A stretch of DNA of 64,000 bases, taken from NCBI GenBank assembly GCA_002297505.1, contig DBLQ01000098.1, positions 86,351-150,350 of the forward strand, read 5' to 3'. Below the pieces are notes generated by a model. The model had not been told where the DNA came from and ran no database searches. It saw nothing but the letters and a program-made list of their open reading frames with translations. Each line of letters starts with the position of its first letter. Within the stretch, counting starts at the first letter, position 1. The position numbers were made by a program, and so were the translations under genes. Source of the DNA: Flavobacteriales bacterium UBA720. Lineage in GTDB: Bacteria; Bacteroidota; Bacteroidia; Flavobacteriales; Weeksellaceae. Positions 8,802 to 16,893 of this stretch are shown here, in pieces.

Positions 8802-9191
8802 AATAAAATTTGAGACAGCAAAAATCGGGATTTTAGTTGGATTTTGAAAATCGGGTTTTCTTGCGCATTTGGTGGCGGGAATTATTTTAAAAACCTGATG
8901 CCGAAATTAGGTGCAATCCATCTATTAAGACATCAACCATAATTTTTCTTGATGTATTAAAATTTTAAATATATTTGTTTCATACACGAATGATTAAAAG
9001 ATGATTTCACAGAATTCCGTTTGCCACGTTTTGGCTACCGTATTGCTTCCGGCAATTTTCTTTCTCTTTCTTTCCCGGCACTATCGCCGTCCCACGCCTA
9101 TGTAGACGCTGCAGCCACGGCTGGTAGCCTGCCAGAATCGTCCTCTCATCATTGCGTGTATCCTTTAATATTCATTTTAAAAATTAATACA
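8802..9191. other. Intergenic region with GC-rich leader before the 164-aa gene
   Basis: About 390 bp separate prfC from the next plus-strand gene. The half near prfC is ordinary AT-rich DNA. Bases 9016-9170 are markedly richer in GC than the surroundings and stay open in the downstream gene's frame only from a TTG, with no protein-like features (Ser/Pro/Ala-rich). I read this as a 5' leader or a repeat remnant, not as an N-terminal extension. Confidence 0.4.
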
Positions 9192-9686
9192 ATGGCTTTA
9201 GAAAATTTGTTCAGCCTGGAATTTACACCGGCTGAACTGGAGAAATTAGATCAGGGAATTGCGATTATCGAAGACGTCCTGAAAGGCAAAACCACCAACC
9301 TGACACCCGACCAGAGGCAGCAGTACGGCAGCATTGCCGAGCAAAACAAGCTTTTTGTCAACATGGCAAAGAATTACATGGAGCAGTACATCATGCATGT
9401 TCCGGTATTTCTGGACAAGGCCGAATTTGACCGCGATTTTGCCGCCAGGCAGCAGCTGGACAGCCGCATGAAAAGGCTGAGCTCTATCGTAGAGCAGCTT
9501 TCTGACACCAAGATCCTCCTGAATTTTGACAACTATCACAACGCCATCACTTTTTACCGAAACATCAAATACCTGTCAGGCGAGAATGTGCCGGGCACCA
9601 CGGTGATCTACGAGGATATGAGACAGTTCTTTACTGCCGGAGCGCCCATCCCACCGCCTAACACGGATGTGGAAGAGACCAAGTAA
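9192..9686 (+). CDS. Conserved-looking hypothetical protein (164 aa)
   Basis: I cannot assign a function. It is soluble and helical, with an amphipathic segment FTPAELEKLDQGIAIIEDVL near the N-terminus and a Pro-rich C-terminal tail (GAPIPPPNTDVEETK). The frame extends upstream to a TTG at 9021, but that part lies in a GC-rich leader and reads as low-complexity, so the ATG at 9192 is chosen. It is followed directly by GC-rich degenerate repeats (9716-9870). Base composition here is higher in GC than the neighbours. Confidence 0.6.
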   Translation: MALENLFSLEFTPAELEKLDQGIAIIEDVLKGKTTNLTPDQRQQYGSIAEQNKLFVNMAKNYMEQYIMHVPVFLDKAEFDRDFAARQQLDSRMKRLSSIVEQLSDTKILLNFDNYHNAITFYRNIKYLSGENVPGTTVIYEDMRQFFTAGAPIPPPNTDVEETK

Positions 9687-9715
9687 GGGGTGGTCCGGAA
9701 GGGGGGGTATCCCAC

Positions 9716-9870
9716 GTTCCGAAGTGCCTGTAGCAGGTGGGATAAGTGTCTGGCGCGGGTTCCGAAATGCCTGCAACCACTTGCACAAGTGTCCGGAACC
9801 ATTTACTTAAGTCCCTTTGGACACTTCGTAACTGCCTGAGACCACTTCCATAAGTGCCCGCAGACATTGG
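9716..9870. repeat. Degenerate GC-rich repeats with palindromic cores
   Basis: Three copies of TTCCGAAgTGCCTG-like starts (9717, 9760, 9825) each lead into an ACCACTT-n-AAGTG core that is itself palindromic (for example CACTTGCACAAGTG). A shortened core sits between the second and third. The copies are diverged. No coding function is visible, and the long minus-strand frames across it look like repeat artefacts. Confidence 0.5.
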
Positions 9871-9960
9871 ACCAACTATCTTTTAATACAATGCAGACCA
9901 CCTTTAGCCGCTTGTGAAGTGGGTGAGGGTGGTTTTTAAAAGATTCTTAATCCTCTTGCC

Positions 9961-10023
9961 GCGTAAAGGCAAACTGTTAATAGAATAAAAAATATTAAAG
10001 ATCAAGCTCCGTAGGAGCGACCT
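9961..10023. repeat. REP-like half unit upstream of the RAYT gene
   Basis: Contains a diverged AAAGGCAAACTGTTAATAG block and an AGCTCCGTAGGAGCGACCT block in the same order and spacing as the left arm of the units at 10605-12179. The second block is a small hairpin (GCTCC-GTA-GGAGC). It ends 13 bp before the RAYT ATG, so the transposase gene is flanked on both sides by its presumed REP family. Confidence 0.7.
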
Positions 10024-10036
10024 AAAAACACATATC

Positions 10037-10498
10037 ATGGCAAACACCTATACCCAAATTTACATCCAGATTATTTTCGCTGTCCGCGGCAGGGAAAATC
10101 TAATTCCGCCCATACACCGCGAGGAACTGCATAAAATTATAAACGGTATTGTCTCCAACAGAGGGCAGAAATTGTTTGCGGTTTTTGCAATGCCCGACCA
10201 TGTTCATCTGCTTGTGAGCATATGTCCCAATATCCTGATTTCGGATTTGGTAAGAGATATCAAAGCGGGGTCCTCGAAATTGATTAATGATAAGAATTGG
10301 ATCATGGGCCAATTCAATTGGCAGGCAGGTTATGGTGCATTTTCTTATTCTAAAAGTAGCGTCGATCAGGTCGTAAAGTATATTTTGAATCAGGAATTGC
10401 ATCATCAGAATAAGTCATTTAGAGAAGAATACTTGGAGTTTCTGAGGAAATTTGAAGTCGATTATGATGAGAAATATGTTTTTGGATGGATTGAATAG
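10037..10498 (+). CDS. REP-associated tyrosine transposase (RAYT, IS200/IS605-like Y1 HUH)
   Basis: Single-domain HUH endonuclease of the Y1 transposase superfamily. The metal-binding HUH motif is MPDHVHLLV (His55 and His57). The helix with the nucleophile is VDQVVKYILNQE, Tyr115, preceded by the RAYT-typical NWQAGYGAFSYSKS. The 153-residue length fits a domesticated RAYT rather than a full insertion sequence, and no IS ends or second orf (tnpB) are present. RAYTs nick and join REP hairpins. Here REP-like DNA lies immediately upstream and five large inverted-repeat units lie downstream, which strongly supports the assignment. Confidence 0.88.
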   Translation: MANTYTQIYIQIIFAVRGRENLIPPIHREELHKIINGIVSNRGQKLFAVFAMPDHVHLLVSICPNILISDLVRDIKAGSSKLINDKNWIMGQFNWQAGYGAFSYSKSSVDQVVKYILNQELHHQNKSFREEYLEFLRKFEVDYDEKYVFGWIE

Positions 10499-10604
10499 CG
10501 GTGGATCGATCCGTTAGTTTAAGATCAAATCGATAGATAATAAGATAAACATATGTCCGGAAACAATGGAATAATGTAGTTTGAATTTGTGTCAAAAAAA
10601 AGCG

Positions 10605-10871
10605 GCATGCTAGATGCCTCGTAGAGGCAAACTGTTAATAGCAGTCCTTACAACGGACATAAGCCAGCTCCGTAGGAGCGACCTGTTAATCACGATTGCC
10701 GCAGATCACGTTTAAATCAAAATGAAATTCACAAAAATCAAATACGTTTCCATTTATTAGGTTACAATTCATAAGATATCGTAGCGTGATTAACAGGCCG
10801 CTCCTACGGAGCTCCGCACCTTCCCGTTTTTATCTTGCTATTAACAGTAAGCCTCTACGAGGCTAGCATGC
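10605..10871. repeat. REPIN-like unit 1 (loop type X)
   Basis: Long inverted repeat. The left arm carries GCCTCGTAGAGGC, ACTGTTAATAG and AGCTCCGTAGGAGCGACC; the right arm carries their complements in reverse order. Each arm block is also a small hairpin. The outer ends GCATGCTAG / CTAGCATGC pair as well, which makes this the most complete unit. The central loop contains AAATACGTTTCCATTTATT (type X). Confidence 0.85.
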
Positions 10872-10976
10872 AATTCTAGTGAATTAATAAATCAAGATTG
10901 CATTTAAGAGAGCATTTGTCTGCAAACAATTCAATAATGTAGTTTGAATTTGTCAAAATATGCGGCATGAAAAAAT

Positions 10977-11221
10977 GCCTCGTAGAGGCATAATGTTAAT
11001 AGGAGATCTTCCAACGGACAATTCCAGCTCCGTAGGAGCGACCTGTTAATCAAGATCTTCACCGATCGCGGTTAAATCAAAATGAAATTCACAAAAATGA
11101 AAACATTACTATTATTGTGGTTACAATTAATAAGATATCACGGCGTGATTAACAGGCCGCTCCTACGGAGCTCCACACCTTCCCGTTTTACATTTCTATT
11201 AACAGTAAGCCTCTACGAGGC
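10977..11221. repeat. REPIN-like unit 2 (loop type Y)
   Basis: Same nested arms as unit 1. The central loop carries AAAACATTACTATTATTG (type Y). The spacer after it is type B (AACAAGCAGGTAATCTCT). Confidence 0.85.
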
Positions 11222-11338
11222 TAGCACGCAGTTCAATTATAATAACAAGCAGGTAATCTCTTTATGAAGGTATACGGTCATAAAGAAATTAGTGCTCAGG
11301 TAAAAATGTTTGAATAATGCATGCCACATCAGAAAAAT

Positions 11339-11585
11339 GCCTCGTAGAGGCAAACTGTTAATAGAACACCTTACAACGGACATAGGCCAGCTCCGTAGGA
11401 GCGACCTGTTAATCACGATTTCCGCCGACTGCGGTTAAATCAAAATAAAATTCACAAAAATGAAAACATTACTATTATTGTGGTTACAATTAATAAGATA
11501 TCACGGCGTGATTAACAGGCCGCTCCTACGGAGCTCCGCACCTTCCCGTTTTTATCTTGCTATTAACAGTAAGCCTCTACGAGGC
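11339..11585. repeat. REPIN-like unit 3 (loop type Y)
   Basis: Same nested arms. The loop is type Y, nearly identical to unit 2. The spacer after it is type A (CAATCAAGATTGCATCTAAC), as after unit 1. Confidence 0.85.
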
Positions 11586-11700
11586 TAGAACGCAATGCTA
11601 TCGTATTAGGCAATCAAGATTGCATCTAACAGAGCATTTGTTCACAACCATTTAATTAATGGAGTTGACTTTTGTCAAGAAAAGCCTACAGCTAGAAAAT

Positions 11701-11948
11701 GCCTCGCAGAGGCAAACTGTTAATAGAAAACCTTACAACGGACATAAGCGAGCTTCGTAGGAGCGACCTGTTAATCAAGATTGCCGCAGATCACGTTTAA
11801 ATCAAAATGAAATTCACAAAAATCAAATACGTTTCCATTTATTAGGTTACAATTCATAAGATATCGTAGCGTGATTAACAGGTCGCTCCTACGGAGCTCC
11901 GCACCTTCCCGTTTTTATCTTGCTATTAACAGTAAGCCTCTACGAGGC
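11701..11948. repeat. REPIN-like unit 4 (loop type X)
   Basis: Same nested arms with one change in the first hairpin (GCCTCGCAGAGGC) and one in the second (GCTTCGTAGGAGC). The loop is type X as in unit 1, while the following spacer is type B as after unit 2. Confidence 0.85.
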
Positions 11949-12065
11949 TAGCACGCAGTTCAATTATAATAACAAGCAGGTAATCTCTTTACGAAGGTAT
12001 ATGGTCGTAAAGAAATTAGTGCTCAGGTAAAAATGTTTTAATAATGCATGCCACATCAGAAAAAT

Positions 12066-12179
12066 GCCTCGTAGAAGCAAACTGTTAATAGAAAACCTTA
12101 CAACGGACATAAGCGAGCTCCGTAGGAGCGACCTGTTAATCACGATTGCCGCAGATCACGTTTAAATCAAAATGAAATT
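12066..12179. repeat. REPIN-like unit 5, left half only
   Basis: The left arm and the start of the loop match units 1 and 4 up to AATGAAATT, then the sequence changes abruptly into a different hairpin element at about 12190. The right arm is missing, so this is a truncated array end. Confidence 0.8.
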
Positions 12180-12193
12180 TTCCCCATGCTGGT

Positions 12194-12258
12194 GCGAGCG
12201 CCCCGCTCATACCCTTCAAAAATAAACACAGGCACGAGCAAGATGCTCGCGCTAGCAG
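12194..12258. repeat. Second REP-like element (two GC-rich hairpins)
   Basis: Two hairpins of a different family, GAGCG-CCC-CGCTC (12196-12208) and CGAGCA-AGA-TGCTCG (12235-12249), lie in an overall inverted layout, with GTGCGAGC on the left and GCTCGCGC on the right. It abuts the truncated unit 5, suggesting insertion or recombination between REP families. Confidence 0.6.
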
Positions 12259-12343
12259 AAACAAAAATCACAGATTCCCAGTCCGTGCTTTTTTCATTCA
12301 AACCCAAAACAATTCCTACCTTTGGCTATTAGCAAAAAAGCCA

Positions 12344-12913
12344 ATGAGCCAGGAACTAAGAAAACATTTTGAGGAATTGATATCATTATCAGATGAGGAG
12401 TTTGCAACGGTGGCTTCTCATTTTAAGTTGAGAAAACTGAAGAAACATCAATATCTGATTCAGGAGAATGAAGCTATTACCAATATTTATTTTGTGACTA
12501 AAGGTCTTCTGAAAGCGTCTTATATCGATACCCACGGCAAAGAGCACATTATTCAATTCGCGATGGAGAACTGGTGGATTTCGGATTTCCAGGCATTTTA
12601 TACCGGCGTACCGTCGGTGAAGAGCATCCATTGTCTGGAAGATGTGGAACTGTATGCATTGTCCAAAGATGACTTAGAAAAAATTTGTCAGGACAACCAC
12701 GCAGTAGAACATTTTTTCCGAATCAAGAACAGTTTGGGTTACGTGGCGTTGCAGAAGAGAATTCTGTCCCTGCTGACGACCGATGCCAAAGAACGGTTTG
12801 AACAGTTCTCCAAACAATATCCAAGCCTTATCCAGCGGGTGCCAAAAACCATCATCGCTTCTTATCTCGGGGTTTCCAGGGAAACGCTCAGCAGGATTAG
12901 CAAAAAAATGTGA
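12344..12913 (+). CDS. Crp/Fnr-family transcriptional regulator
   Basis: An N-terminal cyclic-nucleotide-binding-type jelly roll (about residues 20-125; QYLIQENEAITNIYFVTKGLLKA, ENWWISDFQAFYTG) and a C-terminal helix-turn-helix (about 150-189; TIIASYLGVSRETLSRISKK). The 189-residue length is typical of the short Bacteroidota group. The cAMP-contacting residues of E. coli CRP are not conserved, so the ligand is unknown. A perfect CRP-type palindrome overlaps its stop codon and lies in front of the DJ-1 gene, a likely direct target. Confidence 0.88.
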   Translation: MSQELRKHFEELISLSDEEFATVASHFKLRKLKKHQYLIQENEAITNIYFVTKGLLKASYIDTHGKEHIIQFAMENWWISDFQAFYTGVPSVKSIHCLEDVELYALSKDDLEKICQDNHAVEHFFRIKNSLGYVALQKRILSLLTTDAKERFEQFSKQYPSLIQRVPKTIIASYLGVSRETLSRISKKM

Positions 12914-12924
12914 TCTGCATCACA
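12909..12924. promoter_or_regulatory. CRP-type palindrome TGTGATCTGCATCACA
   Basis: The site has the classical TGTGA-N6-TCACA structure and is fully symmetric in the outer six bases of each half. It overlaps the stop codon of the Crp/Fnr gene and lies 80 bp before the DJ-1 start. A weaker half-site (TGTGATCTG) follows at 12932. A related palindrome is at 55970-55987. Confidence 0.6.
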
Positions 12925-13003
12925 GTGATTTTGTGATCTGTGTCCTGTGAAATTCCTGGAAAATGGCTCAATTTTGTCTTATCAAATTTAAAAAATCATT
13001 GGT

Positions 13004-13681
13004 ATGAACAAGAAAATATTAATCGTGCTGACGAGCCACGAAGACTTAGGAAACACAGGTAAGAAAACGGGATTCTGGACAGAAGAACTGGCAGCGCCTT
13101 ATTATGCATTATTAGACCAAGGTGCAGAAATCACATTAGCCTCGCTAAAAGGCGGACAGCCACCCATCGACCCCAAAAGCGAAGATACCTCCGCGCAAAC
13201 CGACGCTACCCGCAGAATGGCGGAAGACAAAGACTTACTGGCACAATTAAGCAATACCAAAAAACTATCAGAAGTTAACCCTGCAGATTATGATGCGGTT
13301 TTCTATCCCGGCGGTCACGGCCCACTGTGGGATTTGGCAGAGGATACGACTTCCCAGCAACTGATCGCAGACTTTTACAAAGCCGGCAAACCGGTGGCGT
13401 TGGTTTGCCACGCGCCAGGTGTTTTAAGACACGTCAAAATCGATGGTGAATATCTGGTGAATGGCAAAAATGTGACCGGCTTTACCAACACAGAGGAAGA
13501 AGCCGTGCAGCTGACAGACATTGTTCCATTCCTGGTAGAGGATATGCTGAAAGAGAATGGCGGAAACTACAGCAAAACGGCCGATTGGTGCCCGTACGCT
13601 GTGGTAGATGGAAAACTTATCACCGGACAAAACCCGGCTTCATCTGAAAAAGTAGCCGAGGAGTTATTGAAGATGTTGTAG
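13004..13681 (+). CDS. DJ-1/PfpI family protein (Hsp31-like)
   Basis: Class I glutamine-amidotransferase-like fold. The nucleophile elbow is ALVCHAPG with Cys135 and His136, and the paired acid is in FWTEELAAPY (Glu27/Glu28). The 225-residue length and the early SHEDLGNTGKKTGFW match Hsp31/glyoxalase III-like members, which act on methylglyoxal or as stress chaperones. It follows a Crp/Fnr regulator and its CRP-type site, so stress- or redox-linked control is likely. A terminator closes the unit at 13706. Confidence 0.87.
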   Translation: MNKKILIVLTSHEDLGNTGKKTGFWTEELAAPYYALLDQGAEITLASLKGGQPPIDPKSEDTSAQTDATRRMAEDKDLLAQLSNTKKLSEVNPADYDAVFYPGGHGPLWDLAEDTTSQQLIADFYKAGKPVALVCHAPGVLRHVKIDGEYLVNGKNVTGFTNTEEEAVQLTDIVPFLVEDMLKENGGNYSKTADWCPYAVVDGKLITGQNPASSEKVAEELLKML

Positions 13682-13705
13682 ACAAATTTTAAATAATTAA
13701 TACCG

Positions 13706-13730
13706 AAAGCACAGATTAAGTCTGTGCTTT
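13706..13730 (+). terminator. Rho-independent terminator
   Basis: Ten-bp perfect stem AAAGCACAGA / TCTGTGCTTT with a 5-nt loop, followed by T's, 25 bases after the DJ-1 stop. Confidence 0.85.
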
Positions 13731-13768
13731 TTCATTGCTAAGAATTTTGATAATTAATAAACAGGATA

Positions 13769-13817
13769 TTGTCATTCTGTAGGAATCTTAGCAGCCTAGA
13801 TTCCTACGGAATGACAA
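13769..13817. repeat. Second copy of the TCATTCCG..GGAATGA inverted repeat
   Basis: Arms TTGTCATTCTGTAGGAATCT (13769-13788) and AGATTCCTACGGAATGACAA (13798-13817) pair with one wobble. It is the same family as 1408-1459, with a compensated change in the middle of the arms (GAAG to GTAG/CTAC). Paired change suggests selection for the hairpin. Confidence 0.75.
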
Positions 13818-13919
13818 ACTTTACGTTTAATCGATTGTACTTATTAAAGTAACAATCCAAGATAATTGCCAACTAATGAAATGTTACGTAAATTACACTC
13901 CGAAAAATAAAAGTATAGT

Positions 13920-16832
13920 ATGAAGAAACTATTTATTTCGATTTCACTCTTATTTATGATGAATGCAATGGCACAGAAATTTGAAACACAAACCCAGACC
14001 GATCAACAGGGTTACACCTACGAAACCGTAAAAAACGACCAGTCGGGCGTGCGTGTTTACACCCTGAAAAATGGTCTTAAGGTCTATCTTGCGAAAAATG
14101 ACGACGCTCCTAGAATACAGACTTACATCCCTGTAAGAACGGGTTCCAATAACGATCCAAGTGATAACACGGGATTAGCCCATTACCTGGAACATATGGT
14201 TTTCAAAGGGACTTCTCATTTGGGAACCAGCGACTGGGCTAAGGAAAAAGCGCTGTTGGACCAGATTTCAGATTTGTACGAACAGCATAAGGCTGAGAAA
14301 GATCCTGCCAAGAAAAAAGCGTTGTACAAGAAAATCGATGAAGTGTCTCAGGAGGCTTCGAAATATGCGATTGCCAACGAATATGACAAAGCCATCTCTT
14401 CTCTTGGCGCCACCGGAACCAATGCCCACACGTGGCTGGACGAAACGGTTTACAAAAACAATATCCCATCCAACGAGCTGGAAAAATGGCTGAAAGTGGA
14501 GCACGAGCGTTTCTCCGAATTGGTTTTGAGGTTATTCCATACAGAGTTGGAAGCCGTTTACGAAGAATACAACCGTGCGCAGGATAACGATGGAAGATTG
14601 GTGAATTATGCAATGATGGAAGCTCTTTTTCCGAAACATCCCAACGGTCAGCAGACGACTATTGGAACTTCGGAACATTTGAAAAGCCCTTCTATGGTAG
14701 CGATTCATAAATATTTTGATACGTATTACGTTCCAAATAATATGGCCGTGGTTTTGGTTGGAGATTTAGATTTTGATAAAACCATCAAACTGGTCGATCA
14801 ATACTTTGGAACCTTCAAGTACAAAGAATTGCCAATGAAGAAAATGGTTTCGGAAGAGCCAATGACCAGCATTGTTTCCAGAACCGTGAAAAGTCCTTCT
14901 ACACCAAGAATGACAATGGCGTGGAGAACGGATTCCAACGGAACCCAGGAAGCGAGACTGGTAGATGTGGTAGCCGAAATATTGAGTAACAGCGGCGATG
15001 CAGGCTTAATTGACCTTAACATCAATCAAAAGCAAAAAACATTAGGAGCCGGTGCTTATGAATCGCCTTTCAAAACGTATGGTGCTTTTGTTCTGAGCGT
15101 TGTACCAAAGGATGGACAAAGCTTTGATGATGCTAAAAAATTGTTATTAGACCAAATTGAATTGGTGAAAAAAGGACAATTCCCAGATTGGATGCTAAAC
15201 GCAATCGTGAACGATTTGAAAGTTCAGAGAATGAAGCGGTGGGAAACGGCTGACGGATTGGCAACGACTTTATATTCAACTTACATCGGGAACAGAACCT
15301 GGGAGCAGGAACTGGACGAAATCAACCAGTACCAAGCCATTACCAAAGCCGATGTGGTGAAGTTTGCCAATGATTTCTTTAAAGATAATTACGTCGTGGT
15401 TTATAAAGAAAAAGGTGTGAATGACAAACTGGTACGTGTAGAAAACCCTGGAATCACACCCATCAAATTGAATAGAGAAGCGCAATCGGCGTTTCTGAAA
15501 GATATTATCAACACCAAATCTTCAGACATTAAGCCGGAGTTTATTGATTTCAAAACCGCTATCGCAACTTCGACAATCAAAGATAAAAAAATCAGCTTCA
15601 TTAAAAATAAATACAATGAAGTGGCTCAGGTGAATTATGTTTTCCCTTTCGGAACTGATAATGATAAGGAATTGGCGCTTGGCGTCACGGTGCTTCAATA
15701 TCTCGGAACGGACAAATATACGCCGGAACAGCTGAAGGAGGAATTCTTCAAGCTGGGCATCACCAATCAGTTCAGAACGTCTAATGACCAGATGATTATT
15801 GCGCTGAGCGGGCTGGAAAGCAATATGAAAAAAGGCGTTGAGCTGATGAATCACTGGATTAACAATGTGAAAGCAGACCAGGCCATTTACGATCAGACCG
15901 TTAACACCATTTTGGAATCCAGAGAAGTAGCGAAGAAAGACAAAAACAGAATTATGGCTGCCTTGGCGAATTATGCTAAGTTCGGCAAAGATTCCAGAAT
16001 GACGGATGTGATTTCTAAAGACCGTTTGAAAAGCATCAACGTTACCGAATTAATTTCTAAAATCAAAACACTGAACGAATATCCTTACGAAGTGTTCCTT
16101 TACGGAGAAAATCAAAAAGGATTGGAAAAAGCGGTGAAGCCTTTCATCGTCAACACAAAACTTCAGCCAGCTGCGGCGAAAGAATATGCAGAACCTGCAA
16201 CGGCCGGCAAAGTCTATTTCACCCCTTATGATATGGTTCAGATGGAGATGTCCAAAGTGGCAAAAGCGGGCAATGTGAATGTGGCGAACTTCGGAAAGGC
16301 CAGTGTTTTCAATGAGTATTTTGGGCGTGGATTATCTTCCATCGTTTTCCAGGAAATCAGAGAAAGTAAGTCTTTGGCTTATTCGGCCTATGTTTCTTAT
16401 GCCAATGCGACTGAGAAAAACCATCCGAATTACGTGACAACTTATATCGGCACTCAGGCCAACAAATTGCCTCTAGCAGTGAGTGCGATGAGCGACTTGA
16501 TGGCAGAATTGCCACAGATCCCGGCTCAGTTTGAGAATGCCAAAGGTTCGGCGCTGAAACAGATTGCATCCAACAGAATCAATAGAACCGTCATTTTCTA
16601 CAACCAGCTATCCCTGAAAAAGCTAGGCATTGATCACGATGTGAGAAAAGATATCTATGCCGAAATCCAGCAGTTGACTTTACCGGAACTGACCAGTTTC
16701 TACAACACAGAAGTGAAACCGCTTCAGTACAACACCGCCATCATCGGTAAAAAAGAAAACCTGAATATGGATTCTATCAACAAAATGGGAGAATTCAAAG
16801 AAGTGAGTCTGGAGGAGATTTTTGGATATTAA
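13920..16832 (+). CDS. M16-family (pitrilysin-like) zinc metallopeptidase
   Basis: Exported peptidase with a signal peptide (MKKLFISISLLFMMNAMAQ). The catalytic domain has the inverted zinc motif HYLEH (His88, Glu91, His92) with the third ligand expected in ELEAVYEEYNR (about residues 209-219). Two further M16 homology halves follow: the inactive domain around 530-700 and a last module around 800-960. At 970 residues it is a full-length fused M16 protein. It degrades peptides, fitting the proteolytic lifestyle also suggested by the S46 peptidase nearby. It is monocistronic. Confidence 0.93.
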   Translation: MKKLFISISLLFMMNAMAQKFETQTQTDQQGYTYETVKNDQSGVRVYTLKNGLKVYLAKNDDAPRIQTYIPVRTGSNNDPSDNTGLAHYLEHMVFKGTSHLGTSDWAKEKALLDQISDLYEQHKAEKDPAKKKALYKKIDEVSQEASKYAIANEYDKAISSLGATGTNAHTWLDETVYKNNIPSNELEKWLKVEHERFSELVLRLFHTELEAVYEEYNRAQDNDGRLVNYAMMEALFPKHPNGQQTTIGTSEHLKSPSMVAIHKYFDTYYVPNNMAVVLVGDLDFDKTIKLVDQYFGTFKYKELPMKKMVSEEPMTSIVSRTVKSPSTPRMTMAWRTDSNGTQEARLVDVVAEILSNSGDAGLIDLNINQKQKTLGAGAYESPFKTYGAFVLSVVPKDGQSFDDAKKLLLDQIELVKKGQFPDWMLNAIVNDLKVQRMKRWETADGLATTLYSTYIGNRTWEQELDEINQYQAITKADVVKFANDFFKDNYVVVYKEKGVNDKLVRVENPGITPIKLNREAQSAFLKDIINTKSSDIKPEFIDFKTAIATSTIKDKKISFIKNKYNEVAQVNYVFPFGTDNDKELALGVTVLQYLGTDKYTPEQLKEEFFKLGITNQFRTSNDQMIIALSGLESNMKKGVELMNHWINNVKADQAIYDQTVNTILESREVAKKDKNRIMAALANYAKFGKDSRMTDVISKDRLKSINVTELISKIKTLNEYPYEVFLYGENQKGLEKAVKPFIVNTKLQPAAAKEYAEPATAGKVYFTPYDMVQMEMSKVAKAGNVNVANFGKASVFNEYFGRGLSSIVFQEIRESKSLAYSAYVSYANATEKNHPNYVTTYIGTQANKLPLAVSAMSDLMAELPQIPAQFENAKGSALKQIASNRINRTVIFYNQLSLKKLGIDHDVRKDIYAEIQQLTLPELTSFYNTEVKPLQYNTAIIGKKENLNMDSINKMGEFKEVSLEEIFGY

Positions 16833-16860
16833 TGCAAAGTCAATTTTAATCAAAATAAAA

Positions 16861-16884
16861 AAGTGGAGCAGAAGTGCTTCACTT
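16861..16884. terminator. Bidirectional terminator
   Basis: Stem AAGTGGAGCA / TGCTTCACTT with one wobble and a GAAG tetraloop, flanked by A- and T-runs. It can end both the M16 gene and the convergent lipoprotein gene at 16894. Confidence 0.8.
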
Positions 16885-16893
16885 TTTTTTTCT

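Noticed and set aside
9021..9191. N-terminal extension of the 164-aa protein from a TTG start.
   Set aside because: The extension lies in a GC-rich leader, is low-complexity and lacks a signal-peptide pattern. The ATG at 9192 gives a clean start.
9576..9867. Several overlapping minus-strand ORFs around the GC-rich repeats.
   Set aside because: They are Gly/Pro/Cys-rich shadows of the repeat DNA in different frames, with no start context or family likeness.
11082..11267. Short plus-strand ORF inside the repeat array.
   Set aside because: It runs across repeat arm and loop and is not maintained in the other units, so it is a repeat artefact.
10605..12179. Possible CRISPR array because of regularly spaced repeats.
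   Set aside because: Units are 245-267 bp long inverted repeats, spacers recur in two types and no cas genes are present. They are transposase-associated repeats.
9961..12179. A full IS200/IS605 insertion sequence.
   Set aside because: There is no tnpB, no defined left and right ends and no target duplication. The single-domain transposase with dispersed REP units fits a RAYT.
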